From Syntrophobacteraceae bacterium (lineage in GTDB: Bacteria; Desulfobacterota; Syntrophobacteria; Syntrophobacterales; Syntrophobacteraceae): a DNA stretch of 53,469 bases. The DNA is taken from contig PLSV01000214.1 of the NCBI GenBank assembly GCA_003165235.1, positions 1 through 53,469 on the forward strand, read 5' to 3'. A program made the translations under genes and the position numbers. Under the pieces are notes generated by a model. That model had not been told where the DNA came from and searched no databases. It saw only the letters and a program-made list of their open reading frames with translations. Numbering within the stretch: the first letter of the stretch is position 1; the number at the start of each line of letters is the position of its first letter. This document shows positions 24,948 to 33,530 of this stretch, one piece after another.

Positions 24948-25230
24948 TCAGAGGCGGGAGGAGAAATGCTTTTTCTTCAGTTTTGAAGCTGTCTCGTCAA
25001 GTTTTCGAGCCAGAGTCCATAGCGGGACATCTGTCAAGAGGGCCGAAGCAAGCAAGTGCATATCAATGTAGCCCAGGTCCTTTCCCATGAGGCTATGAGC
25101 TTCCATTAGCCCCATCACTTCGTCATGATCCGTACGGATCGCCATAGGCAACACCTTGAGAAGAGAAAGTATTTCAGATCGGTTCTTTGAGGTTCCCGCA
25201 CGCAAGTTCTCCTGTAAGGAATTTTAAGCC
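24948..25230 (-). pseudogene. VapC-type PIN toxin remnant, frameshifted and 5'-truncated
   Basis: Minus-strand residues KNRSEILSLLKVLPMA then EVMGLMEAHSLMGKDLGYID and LLASALLTDVPLWTL match the C-terminal two-thirds of VapC-like PIN RNases (SLxGxxxGxxDxHLLASALL). The preceding segment LTGELACGNLK, which normally joins directly to NRSEIL, is in another frame, so one base has been gained or lost near 25180. The first ~40 residues with the leading catalytic Asp are absent, replaced by the start of the hydrolase gene at 25231. No antitoxin is seen. The 85-residue frame 24948-25205 could still be translated but should be inactive. Confidence 0.7.
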
Positions 25231-25893
25231 ATGGAAATCACGAGCGAGATTTTCGAGGTGGGCGGCGGGCGTCTCACCTCGCCGGAAGATGCAGCCATAT
25301 ACCTCATAAAATTCGGGGAGGAATCCGCCCTGGTGGATGCCGGATGCGGCCTGGCGACTGATAGGCTTTTCGTAAACATCAGGAAATGCGGGGCCGATCC
25401 GCAGCGGGTAAAATACCTGCTGCTCACGCACTGCCATTACGATCACACTGGCGGGGCAGCCGATTTGAAACGGCGTATCGGACTCGATATCGCCGCACAT
25501 GAACTGGATACCCCCTTTCTTGAGGCAGGCGACAACCGCGTGACGGCGGCAAACTGGTACGGAGCAAAGCTAAAGTCTTTTAGGGTGGACAGAAAGCTTA
25601 CCGGTTCGGGCGATGAGATCCTGCTCGGCGGCAGGAAAATCGATGTCGTGCACGCACCCGGGCATTCGCCTGGCTCGGTTGTGTATCTAACCGAATCGGA
25701 CGGACTGAAAGTCCTTTTCGCCCAAGACGTTCACGGTCCGCTCGATCCAAGCTTTCTTTCCAACCTCAAGGATTACAAAGAAAGCCTCAGGATGCTGCTC
25801 GCAATCGGGGCGGATATCCTCTGCGAAGGCCACTACGGGGTCTATCGGGGCAAAGCTGAGGCGGCAAGGTTCATCCGGCAGTTTATTACTTGA
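25231..25893 (+). CDS. Metallo-beta-lactamase-fold hydrolase
   Basis: A 220-residue MBL-fold protein with the dinuclear metal motif THCHYDHTGG (HxHxDH, about 68-77), a His in HAPGHSPGSV near 144-148, the bridging Asp in FAQDVHG and the late His in CEGHYG. This is the glyoxalase II-like general layout. The substrate cannot be assigned. The start at 25231 has AAGGA about 11 nt upstream, partly inside the vapC remnant on the other strand. It stands alone; 158 bp without features separate it from the convergent aminotransferase gene. Confidence 0.88.
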   Translation: MEITSEIFEVGGGRLTSPEDAAIYLIKFGEESALVDAGCGLATDRLFVNIRKCGADPQRVKYLLLTHCHYDHTGGAADLKRRIGLDIAAHELDTPFLEAGDNRVTAANWYGAKLKSFRVDRKLTGSGDEILLGGRKIDVVHAPGHSPGSVVYLTESDGLKVLFAQDVHGPLDPSFLSNLKDYKESLRMLLAIGADILCEGHYGVYRGKAEAARFIRQFIT

Positions 25894-26051
25894 ATAAAGC
25901 GCCAGGACAAAAGCCGCTCGGTTCGGGCTTCCAGTCTGTCAACCGCCTGCGCGATATTATTTCTCAAAGAGGTCATCTCGCTTTGCAGGTCTGATTTCAC
26001 CATCGAGTCTGCGGATGTATTGAGCGTATGCATTTGCAAGACGGCATCCAA

Positions 26052-26939
26052 TCAGGCGAAGCCTGTTTGAGTGCAGATGGCTGGGAGCTGCAGCCTATGT
26101 TTCCCCTGGCCGTAGGAATTCGTGTAATCCCGAAATAGCTGCATGATTCTCCGGGTATGCTCACCAACACGGCCATTGCCGATTTGCAGATCGTTCACCT
26201 TGACAATTGGCGCCACTTCCTTGTTGGAACCGGTTAGAAACACCTCTTCCATGTCGTATAATTCGGAACTGTCGATATCCCTGGTTTCCACGCCGTAGAA
26301 GTCTTTTGCAAGCTCGATTATGATGCTGCGGGTGATGCCGGGTAATATGTCCCGATGGGAAGTGACGAGTCTGTTTTTCTTAAAAAAGAAAATATTGGTA
26401 GTGGCGCCCTCCAGAATACGGTTATTGCGATCCACGTAGACCGCCTCGATGGCTTTCTGCTTCTTCGCTTGTTGTATCGCGTGCACAGCCGATAAATAAG
26501 ATGTGCTCTTGGCGGATGGTAAGAACCTTTCCACATCGACGGTGATTATCTTTACGCCGTCTGTAAACCACCTCGGCGGAAGCTCGATCCTGGGCGTCAC
26601 CATCACCATCAGAATGCCCCGGCCGTCAGGGTTAAGACCATCGGAACTGATTCCGCCGGTATACACAATACGTATGGCGGATTCCATATGATGGTGGTTT
26701 CTCTTGACCGTCTCCTGGACGATCTCACAGATTTCAGAGTTTGTGTGGTGGATTTCAAGGCCGATGTATCTTGCCGAGTTCTCGAGCCTCTGTACGTGCT
26801 CATCCAAATGAAAGGGGCGTTTGTTGTATGTGATCAGAAAGTCAAATACCCCGAAACTTCGTAGTACAACAATGTCTTTTACGCTGATAAGCGCTCTGTC
26901 ATCGCCGACAAATTTCCCGTCAATATAATAAGTATCCAT
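26052..26939 (-). CDS. Class IV (branched-chain / D-amino-acid type) aminotransferase
   Basis: 295 residues from the ATG at 26939 (MDTYYIDGKFVGDDRALISV). Fold-type IV PLP enzyme: FGVFDFLITYNKRPFHLDEHVQRL at the N-terminus, the Schiff-base Lys in PSAKSTSYLSAVHA near 155, Glu in RILEGATTNIFFFKKN, and DILPGITRSIIIELA. These fit IlvE, D-alanine aminotransferase or ADC lyase; the YVDRNNRILEGATTN core is closest to IlvE/Dat-like proteins. Specific substrate not assigned. A 21-residue upstream extension has no family features. The C-terminal ~20 residues (YGQGKHRLQ onward) extend past the usual end. Confidence 0.82.
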   Translation of the reverse strand: MDTYYIDGKFVGDDRALISVKDIVVLRSFGVFDFLITYNKRPFHLDEHVQRLENSARYIGLEIHHTNSEICEIVQETVKRNHHHMESAIRIVYTGGISSDGLNPDGRGILMVMVTPRIELPPRWFTDGVKIITVDVERFLPSAKSTSYLSAVHAIQQAKKQKAIEAVYVDRNNRILEGATTNIFFFKKNRLVTSHRDILPGITRSIIIELAKDFYGVETRDIDSSELYDMEEVFLTGSNKEVAPIVKVNDLQIGNGRVGEHTRRIMQLFRDYTNSYGQGKHRLQLPAICTQTGFA

Positions 26940-27291
26940 AGCGCTATGATATCCTGGTATCCAGTTTCTTAGTGAGATAACGAATTTGTAACCCGCCCTC
27001 ATCCATTATTTCGGACCACGCCAGAGGCGGAGAAGAAATCAAACCGAGAGAGGATATCATGTGAGGGTAATTATTTCCATGCTCATATAAATACATTCTG
27101 TTTTGGGGCAGAATACAGCAAATTACTACTGCTCTATTTTTCAGAAATCCGCTATTTTCGATTTCGTGGCTTGGAACTCCCGAGAATCTGCCCGAAGCGT
27201 TCTGCGAAATTGGGCGCACAATTTTTCCGAGAAAACGTCAGCCTGTTCGGAAGCGGGGCGCTTGCCTGCTCTGAAAGGAGGAGTCGGAAAT
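26940..27291. other. Divergent intergenic region, no gene seen
   Basis: 352 bp between the aminotransferase (minus) and a receiver protein (plus). The only structure I see is a short inverted repeat, ATTCTG (27095-27100) and CAGAAT (27109-27114). Open frames here lack ribosome sites and family features. Promoters for both genes are expected but none is clear. Confidence 0.4.
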
Positions 27292-27657
27292 ATGGCCAGG
27301 ATTCTGATAGTCGACGACGATAGAGCGTTACTGTTAATTCTGAGCGAATATTTGAGGGATCATGGTTTTGAGTTAGAACTTGCATACAGTGCGGCTCAGG
27401 CCCGACATTACCTGGAGCGCTCGGCATGCGATGCGATCCTGTCGGATTTCAAAATGCCTGGCGAGTCGGGGCTTGATCTGCTGGGCCATGTTTCATCCCG
27501 GTATCCTGGATTGCCCTTTATCATGATGACCGGGTGCAGCACGCCTATGCTGAAAGAGGCAGCCATGAAAATGGGCGGCAGCGGATACGTTGTAAAGCCT
27601 TTTCGACTTAGGGACCTGGTTGGGACCCTCGAGACGATTCTGGGTTTCTCAATTTGA
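27292..27657 (+). CDS. Stand-alone response-regulator receiver protein
   Basis: 121 residues from the ATG at 27292, with AAAGGAGGAG upstream. A CheY-like receiver with no output domain: acidic pocket DDD at 8-10, phospho-acceptor Asp in ILSDFKMPGESG near 53, Thr in FIMMTGC near 80, Lys in YVVKPF near 102. All catalytic positions are present. No histidine kinase is adjacent; the GAF-domain gene starts 340 bp downstream in the same direction. It probably relays a signal through protein contacts. The upstream extension to 27103 is not supported. Confidence 0.85.
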   Translation: MARILIVDDDRALLLILSEYLRDHGFELELAYSAAQARHYLERSACDAILSDFKMPGESGLDLLGHVSSRYPGLPFIMMTGCSTPMLKEAAMKMGGSGYVVKPFRLRDLVGTLETILGFSI

Positions 27658-27769
27658 TGCATCATTATATAGTGAAATCATGCCGCAGAGCACGATTCTC
27701 CCAAATAGTTTCATGTTATCGAGTGGGGTTTCGAAATCTTTCCCGCCCACAGTTTTTTTAGCTCAGGAG

Positions 27770-27797
27770 TTGACCTGCCCGTCTGGGTTGATATAAT
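27770..27797 (+). promoter_or_regulatory. Sigma-70-type promoter of Flx-Hdr module 1
   Basis: TTGACC (27770-27775), a 16-bp spacer and a perfect TATAAT (27792-27797). Start near 27804, giving a ~190-nt leader before the GAF gene at 27998. No sigma-54 motif was found in front of this module, unlike module 2. The rest of the 340-bp gap shows nothing else. Confidence 0.6.
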
Positions 27798-27997
27798 GAA
27801 GCGTTCACGTTGACTCAGCTCACTCATTAGCGTCCTTCCGCAAACTCCCCTCTCTCTGAGCGCCAAATTTTAATTTCACCCTCGTATATCGAGAGGGCAT
27901 GTGGGATTTTGTGCCCGCAGCAATCGAGTTTGGAGCGGATGAACACCAAGTTGGTGGCCATTCGGGAGTTTCCGTCAATAAAAAAGAGGAAAATAGA

Positions 27998-29053
27998 ATG
28001 CGCTCGAAGGACTATATGACGCTGTTTGCGGAGGTTGGCCGCCTACTCTGTGACGGGGCTGACAGCAATTGGGTGATGAACCTTATCGCCGGGAAGATCA
28101 CTGAGACCATGGCTCTCAAAGGCTGCTTCATTAAAATGAAGAATCTCAAGGGTGACCAGGTGGAGTTGCTTGCGAGCTGTGGTTTGACCGAGAAGTTCCT
28201 CTTGAGTAAACCCGACGATACGCCCGATTGCGTATGCTCCAACCTGCCGGGAAAGACCATCTGCATCCCTAGGCTTCAAAACGGTGAAACCACAGGGGAA
28301 AGAGAACTCATGATGATCGAAGGCATTGAAGCCTTCGCCATGCTGCCTGTCGAAGTGGAGCGGGAGGTTATCGCCATGGTGGCGCTCTTTGCCGGCGCTC
28401 CGCGCGAATTCACCGAGACTGAGCTTAGCTTTGCCAAGGCGCTGGCCGGCCAGGGCATCCTGTCCATTGTGTGGAAACGTCGCGTGGACGCACTCACCGA
28501 GCATGAACGAGAGTATTTACGGATCTTTCGGGAAATCAGCACCACCATCAGCGCAAGCCTCAATATAGGTAAAGTTTTAGAGCTGGTTGTCACAAAAATT
28601 ACCGAGGTTCTGGGCGTGAAGGGCTGCGTGGTCCGCCTGCTCGACCCTAAAACCCAAAATCTTTACGTGGCGCGAAGCCATGGCCTGAGCCAGGAGTTCC
28701 TTAACAAGGGACCCGTGGATGCTCAGAGAAGTATCGCGGAAAATATGGCCGGACGGGTGGTAGTGGTCGATGACGTCTTTACCGACCCACGTCTTCAATA
28801 TCCGGCCGAGCACGCCGAAGAAGGCGTTCGTAAGCTTCTGTCAATTCCGTTAATAGTCCGTGGCAAGGTCATAGGGGTATTGCGTATTTTAACCGGAGAG
28901 CGGCCCCCGTTCACCAAGCGTGAAATTAACCTCGCCACAGCCCTTGCAGAACAGTGCGCTTTCGCGATCGAAAACGCCCGTATATATCAGCGGCTGAAAT
29001 ATGAATATGAGCAACTGCTCATCGACTTCGACTACGAAGGAAGCAGCAACTAG
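27998..29053 (+). CDS. Tandem GAF-domain sensor protein
   Basis: 351 residues from the ATG at 27998 (AAGAGGAAAATAG upstream). Two GAF domains: residues ~10-165 with several Cys (GCFIKMK, CGLTEKF, CVCSNLPGKTICIP) and ~175-340 with FREISTTISASLNIGKVLELVV, KGCVVRLLDP and RKLLSIPLIVRGKVIGVLRIL. No kinase, cyclase or DNA-binding output is present. The second GAF resembles the GAF of the histidine kinase at 50288 (GPV...DP+-QYP motif in both). It precedes hdrC by 47 bp in the same direction, so it probably belongs to module 1 as a redox or ligand sensor. The CxC cluster in GAF1 could bind a metal or sense redox. Confidence 0.85.
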   Translation: MRSKDYMTLFAEVGRLLCDGADSNWVMNLIAGKITETMALKGCFIKMKNLKGDQVELLASCGLTEKFLLSKPDDTPDCVCSNLPGKTICIPRLQNGETTGERELMMIEGIEAFAMLPVEVEREVIAMVALFAGAPREFTETELSFAKALAGQGILSIVWKRRVDALTEHEREYLRIFREISTTISASLNIGKVLELVVTKITEVLGVKGCVVRLLDPKTQNLYVARSHGLSQEFLNKGPVDAQRSIAENMAGRVVVVDDVFTDPRLQYPAEHAEEGVRKLLSIPLIVRGKVIGVLRILTGERPPFTKREINLATALAEQCAFAIENARIYQRLKYEYEQLLIDFDYEGSSN

Positions 29054-29100
29054 TCAATCATGTAAGTGATCGAGCATCCATGTGAGTGAGATAAAGAAGA

Positions 29101-29739
29101 ATGGAACGAATGAAAACCCTGTCAATTCAGCAATCCTGTGATGTTGATTTCATCAGGCGAGTGGAAGAAGTCAGCGAACAAAAGGTGAGCAAATGTTATC
29201 AGTGTGGGAACTGCATCGCCAGTTGCGCCTACACCTTCGTGTACGACTACCCGGTGAATCAGATTATGCGCCTTATTCAGTTGGGGCAGAAGGAAGTTGT
29301 CCTTAAGTCCAGCTCGATCTGGCTTTGCGCAAACTGCCAGGCATGCACCACACGCTGCCCAGTCAATCTCGACGTCACACGCATCATGGAGACCCTGCGC
29401 ATCATGTCGCGCCAGGAAGGGACGGTATCAGAGCCGGATATCCGCACTTTCTATGATGAGTTTCTTAAATCCGTGAAAACCTTCGGGCGTGTCTTCGAAA
29501 CCGGGCTCCTCCCGGTTTACAACCTCAAGGCATGGAAACCGTTCAATGATCTGGACCTGGCTCCAAGGCTTCTGATGAAACGAAAGCTCACCTTTATACC
29601 CTCCAGGATAAAGGGACGAAAAAAAATCGCAGAAATCTTTGAACGCTTTAAAGTTCATCGCAATGACGGATCTTTTTGCAAAGTTGAAAAAGTCCGTCCA
29701 CTCAGCATCGTGCCGTTGAATACCGAGACCGACATTTAA
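29101..29739 (+). CDS. hdrC: Heterodisulfide reductase-type subunit C, module 1
   Basis: A 212-residue soluble iron-sulfur protein with two [4Fe-4S] motifs: CYQCGNCIASC (near 32-42) and CANCQACTTRCP (near 76-87), as in archaeal HdrC. HdrC passes electrons from HdrA to the active site in HdrB. The C-terminal half is helical and basic. No membrane helix. An internal ATG at 29110 is an alternative start. hdrB begins 14 bp after the stop, hdrA 265 bp after hdrB. Confidence 0.92.
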   Translation: MERMKTLSIQQSCDVDFIRRVEEVSEQKVSKCYQCGNCIASCAYTFVYDYPVNQIMRLIQLGQKEVVLKSSSIWLCANCQACTTRCPVNLDVTRIMETLRIMSRQEGTVSEPDIRTFYDEFLKSVKTFGRVFETGLLPVYNLKAWKPFNDLDLAPRLLMKRKLTFIPSRIKGRKKIAEIFERFKVHRNDGSFCKVEKVRPLSIVPLNTETDI

Positions 29740-29753
29740 AGAGAGAAACCCTG

Positions 29754-30671
29754 GTGAAACGCATAGCCTACTATAAAGGATGTTCCCTCGAAGGGCTGGC
29801 CGCCGAATATGACCTTTCGACCCGCGCCGTGTGCGAGGCGCTGGGCGTCGAACTCGTCGAAATACCCGACTGGAACTGTTGCGGTTCCACGCCTGCCCAT
29901 TCTTATGATCCACTCCTTTCAGCCGCTCTAGCCGGCCGCAACCTGGCCATCGCAGCCCGGCAGGGATGCGAGGTGGTCATGACCCCCTGTCCGGGATGCC
30001 TCAAATCACTAAAGGGCGCCCAGGAAATCTATGAGCATCCGAAACAACGCGAGGCTTTCCAGGAGTTGGTCGGCATGGAGATCGACGGGCGCATGAAGAC
30101 GGTTTCTTTGCTCCAGCTACTCTATGAAGAAGTCGGCGTTGAAGTGTTGCAGAAGCTGATTCGGCGGCCATTGACCGGACACGTCGTTGTCGCCTACTAC
30201 GGCTGCTTGCTCACGAGGCCTGCGCAGGTCGCCCGGTTCGATGATCCCGAAAATCCAATCTCTATGGACCGGCTCATTCAGACCACAGGCGCCACAGTTC
30301 TGGACTTTCCATATAAGACAGAGTGCTGTGGGGCCACCTACGGGGTCACCCGCAACGATATCGTCGGCAAGTTGAGCGGTCGAATCCTGGACATGGCCGC
30401 CAGCCTGGGCGCCGAAGCCATTGTAGTAGCCTGTCCCCTGTGCCAACAGAACCTCGATCTGCGCCAGGATCAGGTAAATCGCCACTGTAAGCGCACTTTC
30501 AATCTTTCGGTCCTATACATTTCGCAGGTGATCGGGCTTGCGCTGGGAATCGATCCGAAAGTGCTGGGAATTGATAAACTATTCGTAAACCCAGACTGCC
30601 TGCTTCAGAATCTTGAAGGAGCGGGGGACCAGGCCTCCCGCGAACGCCCAATGCGCCAGATAGGCGTGTAG
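29754..30671 (+). CDS. hdrB: Heterodisulfide reductase-type subunit B, module 1
   Basis: 305 residues from the GTG at 29754. Two CCG domains ligate the unusual non-cubane [4Fe-4S] clusters that reduce disulfides: CSLEG...WNCCGSTPA...CPGC and YYGCLLTR...TECCGATYG...CPLC, with all cysteines present. In sulfate reducers and syntrophs lacking coenzyme M the proposed acceptor is a DsrC-type or other thiol/disulfide carrier. No DsrC gene is in the window. Soluble; forms the catalytic half of module 1 with hdrC. Confidence 0.93.
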   Translation: MKRIAYYKGCSLEGLAAEYDLSTRAVCEALGVELVEIPDWNCCGSTPAHSYDPLLSAALAGRNLAIAARQGCEVVMTPCPGCLKSLKGAQEIYEHPKQREAFQELVGMEIDGRMKTVSLLQLLYEEVGVEVLQKLIRRPLTGHVVVAYYGCLLTRPAQVARFDDPENPISMDRLIQTTGATVLDFPYKTECCGATYGVTRNDIVGKLSGRILDMAASLGAEAIVVACPLCQQNLDLRQDQVNRHCKRTFNLSVLYISQVIGLALGIDPKVLGIDKLFVNPDCLLQNLEGAGDQASRERPMRQIGV

Positions 30672-30936
30672 CGCGGTCGGCCTGCCCGCTACGCGCTCAC
30701 ACGACGCAGAGTGGTTATTTTTTTTCGGTAGGCTACTATATAAGTCTATCATACGAGGAGTCCCACATTAGTCGGTCGCCTTAAAATCCGCCGGAACAAA
30801 TCGGGCAAATCTCACACCGCGATGATGAAGAGTTCGCTAAGCAATGCAATGGTCAGCCTAATAATGCTTCTCTGCATCTTTGCGGTGGATTTCCCAAAGT
30901 CGGTGCGGGCAATGCAGGATTGAGGATAGGAGACAT
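30672..30936 (+). other. hdrB-hdrA gap with possible mini-ORF (30822-30923)
   Basis: GTAGCG...CGCTAC near the hdrB stop and a run of eight to nine T around 30718-30726 could form a weak terminator. A TATATAAG stretch near 30738 could belong to a second promoter. An ORF of 33 residues (30822-30923, MMKSSLSNAMVSLIMLLCIF...) contains one hydrophobic helix and ends 13 nt before hdrA, without a clear ribosome site. All of these calls are weak. Confidence 0.25.
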
Positions 30937-32895
30937 ATGCGTATTGGCGTGTTTGTGTGTCAATGTGGAACCAATATTGCGGGGACGGTGGATACGGAAG
31001 CGGTTGCCCGCGAGGCAATGACCTTTGCGGATGTGGCCTACGCCACAAGCTATATGTACACGTGCTCCGAGCCGGGCCAGCAGGAGATCCAGCGAGCCGT
31101 TCGCGAGCACAATCTGCAAGGGGTGGTCGTTGCCGCATGCTCGCCCAGAATGCATGAACCCACATTCCGTCGCGCTGTCGCCCAAGCGGGTCTGAACAGA
31201 TATATGTTCGAGATGGCCAATATCCGCGAGCATGTGTCGTGGATCGGAAATGACCGTGTGTCCAACACTCGCAAAGCCGTGGACTTGGTTCGCATGGCCG
31301 TGGCCAAGCTGCGTTTCAATCAGCCGCTCATTCCATTGAAGATGCCGGTCAACAAGCGGGTGCTGGTTATCGGAGGCGGGATAGCCGGTATCCAGGCGGC
31401 TTTGGACTGCGCCGAAGGCGATCTGGACGTAGTGATGGTTGAAAAGAGGCCATCCATAGGCGGCAAGATGGCTAAGCTCGATAAAACTTTTCCAACTATC
31501 GACTGCTCGTCATGCATCCTCGGTCCTAAAATGGTGGACGTTTCGCAAAAGGAAAACATCACCCTGTACGCCGCCAGCGAGATCGAATCCATCAATGGAT
31601 ACATAGGCAATTTCACCGTCCAAATCAGAAAGAAGGCAACCTATGTAGATTGGCAAACCTGCACCGGCTGTGGCCTTTGCATGGAGAAATGCCCGTCTGC
31701 AAAGGCCCCTGACGCTTTCAATGAGGGTCTGGGCGCCACAAAAGCCATCAATATTCCTTTTCCTCAGGCCATCCCGAGGAAAGCCAGCATTGATCCTTTG
31801 CATTGTCGCCGTTTCACCAGGGGCAAGTGCGGGGTCTGCTCGAAGATATGCCCGGTCAAGGCCATCAACTTCGATATGAAGGATGAAATCGTTACCGAGG
31901 AGGTGGGGGCTATCATCGTGGCGACGGGCTACGATCTTTTCGACCACTCGATTTACGGAGAATACGGCGCAGGCCGCTACCCGGACGTTATTTCCGGTCT
32001 CCAGTACGAGCGCATCCTGAGTGCTTCGGGGCCGTTCGGGGGACACATCCGTCGCCCGTCGGACGGCAGGGAGCCCAAAGACATCGTCTTTATCGCCTGT
32101 GTAGGCTCGCGCGACCCCTCGGTGGGACGCCCTTACTGTTCAGGAGTCTGCTGCATGTACATCGCCAAGCAGGCTATCCTGACACGCGATCACCTGCCGG
32201 AATCCAACTCTTACGTTTTCTATATGGATATCCGGGCCCCTGGCAAGAACTACGATGAGTTCGTGCGTAGGGCCCAGGAAGAATACGGGGTGCAATACAT
32301 TCGCGGCCGGGTGGGCAAGGTCTATCCTCGTGGGAATCGTATGGTGGTGCAGGGGGCCGATACTCTGCTCGGGGTTCAGGTGGAGGTGGAAGCGGACCTG
32401 GTGGTGCTTGCCACGGGGATCGAGGCTTCCGCAGGCGCAAGTGATCTGGCCGAGAAGCTTCGCATCTCCTACGACCAGTACGGCTTCTATATGGAAAGTC
32501 ATCCCAAGCTGCGCCCTGTCGAGACCAACACCGCAGGGGTTTACCTCGCTGGAGCGTGCCAGGGGCCCAAAGATATTCCCTCTTCAGTAGCACAGGGGAG
32601 CGCTGCGGCCTCCAAGGTGCAGGCCCTTTTCTCGCGCGACACCATCGAAACTAACCCACAAGTGGCTTTGGTCAACGAACGAGTCTGCATTGCCTGCTCA
32701 AAGTGCATTCAGGTTTGTCCGTTCGGAGCCATCAAATTGAAGGAACTAAGGGGCGATATCCTCAAAGCCGAAGTGCTGCCCACGGTGTGCCAGGGCTGCG
32801 GCTTGTGCAACGCCACCTGCCCGTCCAAAGCGATCCAGTTGCAGCACGCTACGGACAACCAGATCCTTGCTGAAGTAAATGAGCTTTGCGCCTGA
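30937..32895 (+). CDS. hdrA: Heterodisulfide reductase-type subunit A (flavin-bifurcating), module 1
   Basis: 652 residues from the ATG at 30937 (AGGATAGGAGACAT upstream). HdrA carries the FAD thought to bifurcate electrons, plus several [4Fe-4S] clusters. N-terminal MRIGVFVCQCGTNIAG; FAD-binding [13 protein letters not shown] near 146-158; TFPTIDCSSCILGPKMV near 190-206, where the second Cys (CSSC) is the position that is selenocysteine in module 2; cluster motifs [30 protein letters not shown], and C-terminal CIACSKCIQVCPFG with CQGCGLCNATCP. Length and order match bacterial HdrA. Followed by flxD. Confidence 0.94.
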   Translation: MRIGVFVCQCGTNIAGTVDTEAVAREAMTFADVAYATSYMYTCSEPGQQEIQRAVREHNLQGVVVAACSPRMHEPTFRRAVAQAGLNRYMFEMANIREHVSWIGNDRVSNTRKAVDLVRMAVAKLRFNQPLIPLKMPVNKRVLVIGGGIAGIQAALDCAEGDLDVVMVEKRPSIGGKMAKLDKTFPTIDCSSCILGPKMVDVSQKENITLYAASEIESINGYIGNFTVQIRKKATYVDWQTCTGCGLCMEKCPSAKAPDAFNEGLGATKAINIPFPQAIPRKASIDPLHCRRFTRGKCGVCSKICPVKAINFDMKDEIVTEEVGAIIVATGYDLFDHSIYGEYGAGRYPDVISGLQYERILSASGPFGGHIRRPSDGREPKDIVFIACVGSRDPSVGRPYCSGVCCMYIAKQAILTRDHLPESNSYVFYMDIRAPGKNYDEFVRRAQEEYGVQYIRGRVGKVYPRGNRMVVQGADTLLGVQVEVEADLVVLATGIEASAGASDLAEKLRISYDQYGFYMESHPKLRPVETNTAGVYLAGACQGPKDIPSSVAQGSAAASKVQALFSRDTIETNPQVALVNERVCIACSKCIQVCPFGAIKLKELRGDILKAEVLPTVCQGCGLCNATCPSKAIQLQHATDNQILAEVNELCA

Positions 32896-32958
32896 CACAG
32901 AGTGAATCTGGCCCAGGCAAAGCTGCGTGAGGCTTAAACTTAGAAAAGGAAACAAGTG

Positions 32959-33468
32959 ATGACAGACTCCAATCCCTACTCCATCGCGGCTCCCGCTGAA
33001 GCTGCGGAACAGGGGATAAAAATAGCAGGCTTTCTGTGTAACTGGTGCTCTTACGGGGGCGCTGACACTGCGGGCGTGTGCCGCTTCAAGCAGCCTACGG
33101 ACCTGCGGATCGTGCGCATTCCCTGCACAGGGCGCATGGACCCTCTGTTTGTCGTCAAATCACTAATCTATGGCGTGGACGGCGTGCTCGTCTCCGGCTG
33201 CCACCCCAAGGATTGTCACTATGCCGTCGGCAATTTGTATGCACGCCGCCGTCTGGAGGTGCTGAAGAGTTTCCTGTCTTTCATGGGTATTGACGCGCGC
33301 AGGTTCCACTATACCTGGGTATCGGCATCCGAAGGCCAGCGCTGGCAGCAGGTTGTGACTGAATTTTCCCAGCAGATCCATCGGTTGGGTCCCAATCCCG
33401 GAGTGCGCAGGCAGCCCGGCGAAAACCTCAAACCATTGGATGGGCAAAAACAGACGCCCAAACCCTGA
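32959..33468 (+). CDS. flxD: MvhD/FlxD-type iron-sulfur subunit, module 1
   Basis: 169 residues. MvhD-family [2Fe-2S] protein that bridges the electron-input module and HdrA. Motifs: AGFLCNWCSYGGADTAGVCR, RIPCTGRMDPLFV, SGCHPKDCHY and an HYTWVSASEGQRW end. The ATG at 32959 has AAAAGGA at better spacing than the GTG three bases upstream. The last ~25 residues are a variable Pro/Gln-rich tail absent from the module 2 copy. Confidence 0.92.
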   Translation: MTDSNPYSIAAPAEAAEQGIKIAGFLCNWCSYGGADTAGVCRFKQPTDLRIVRIPCTGRMDPLFVVKSLIYGVDGVLVSGCHPKDCHYAVGNLYARRRLEVLKSFLSFMGIDARRFHYTWVSASEGQRWQQVVTEFSQQIHRLGPNPGVRRQPGENLKPLDGQKQTPKP

Positions 33469-33530
33469 ATATCTGTCTACAGGCCGGACCGCATCAAAAC
33501 AGCCGGTAACTCCAGAGACTGGAAAAAGCA

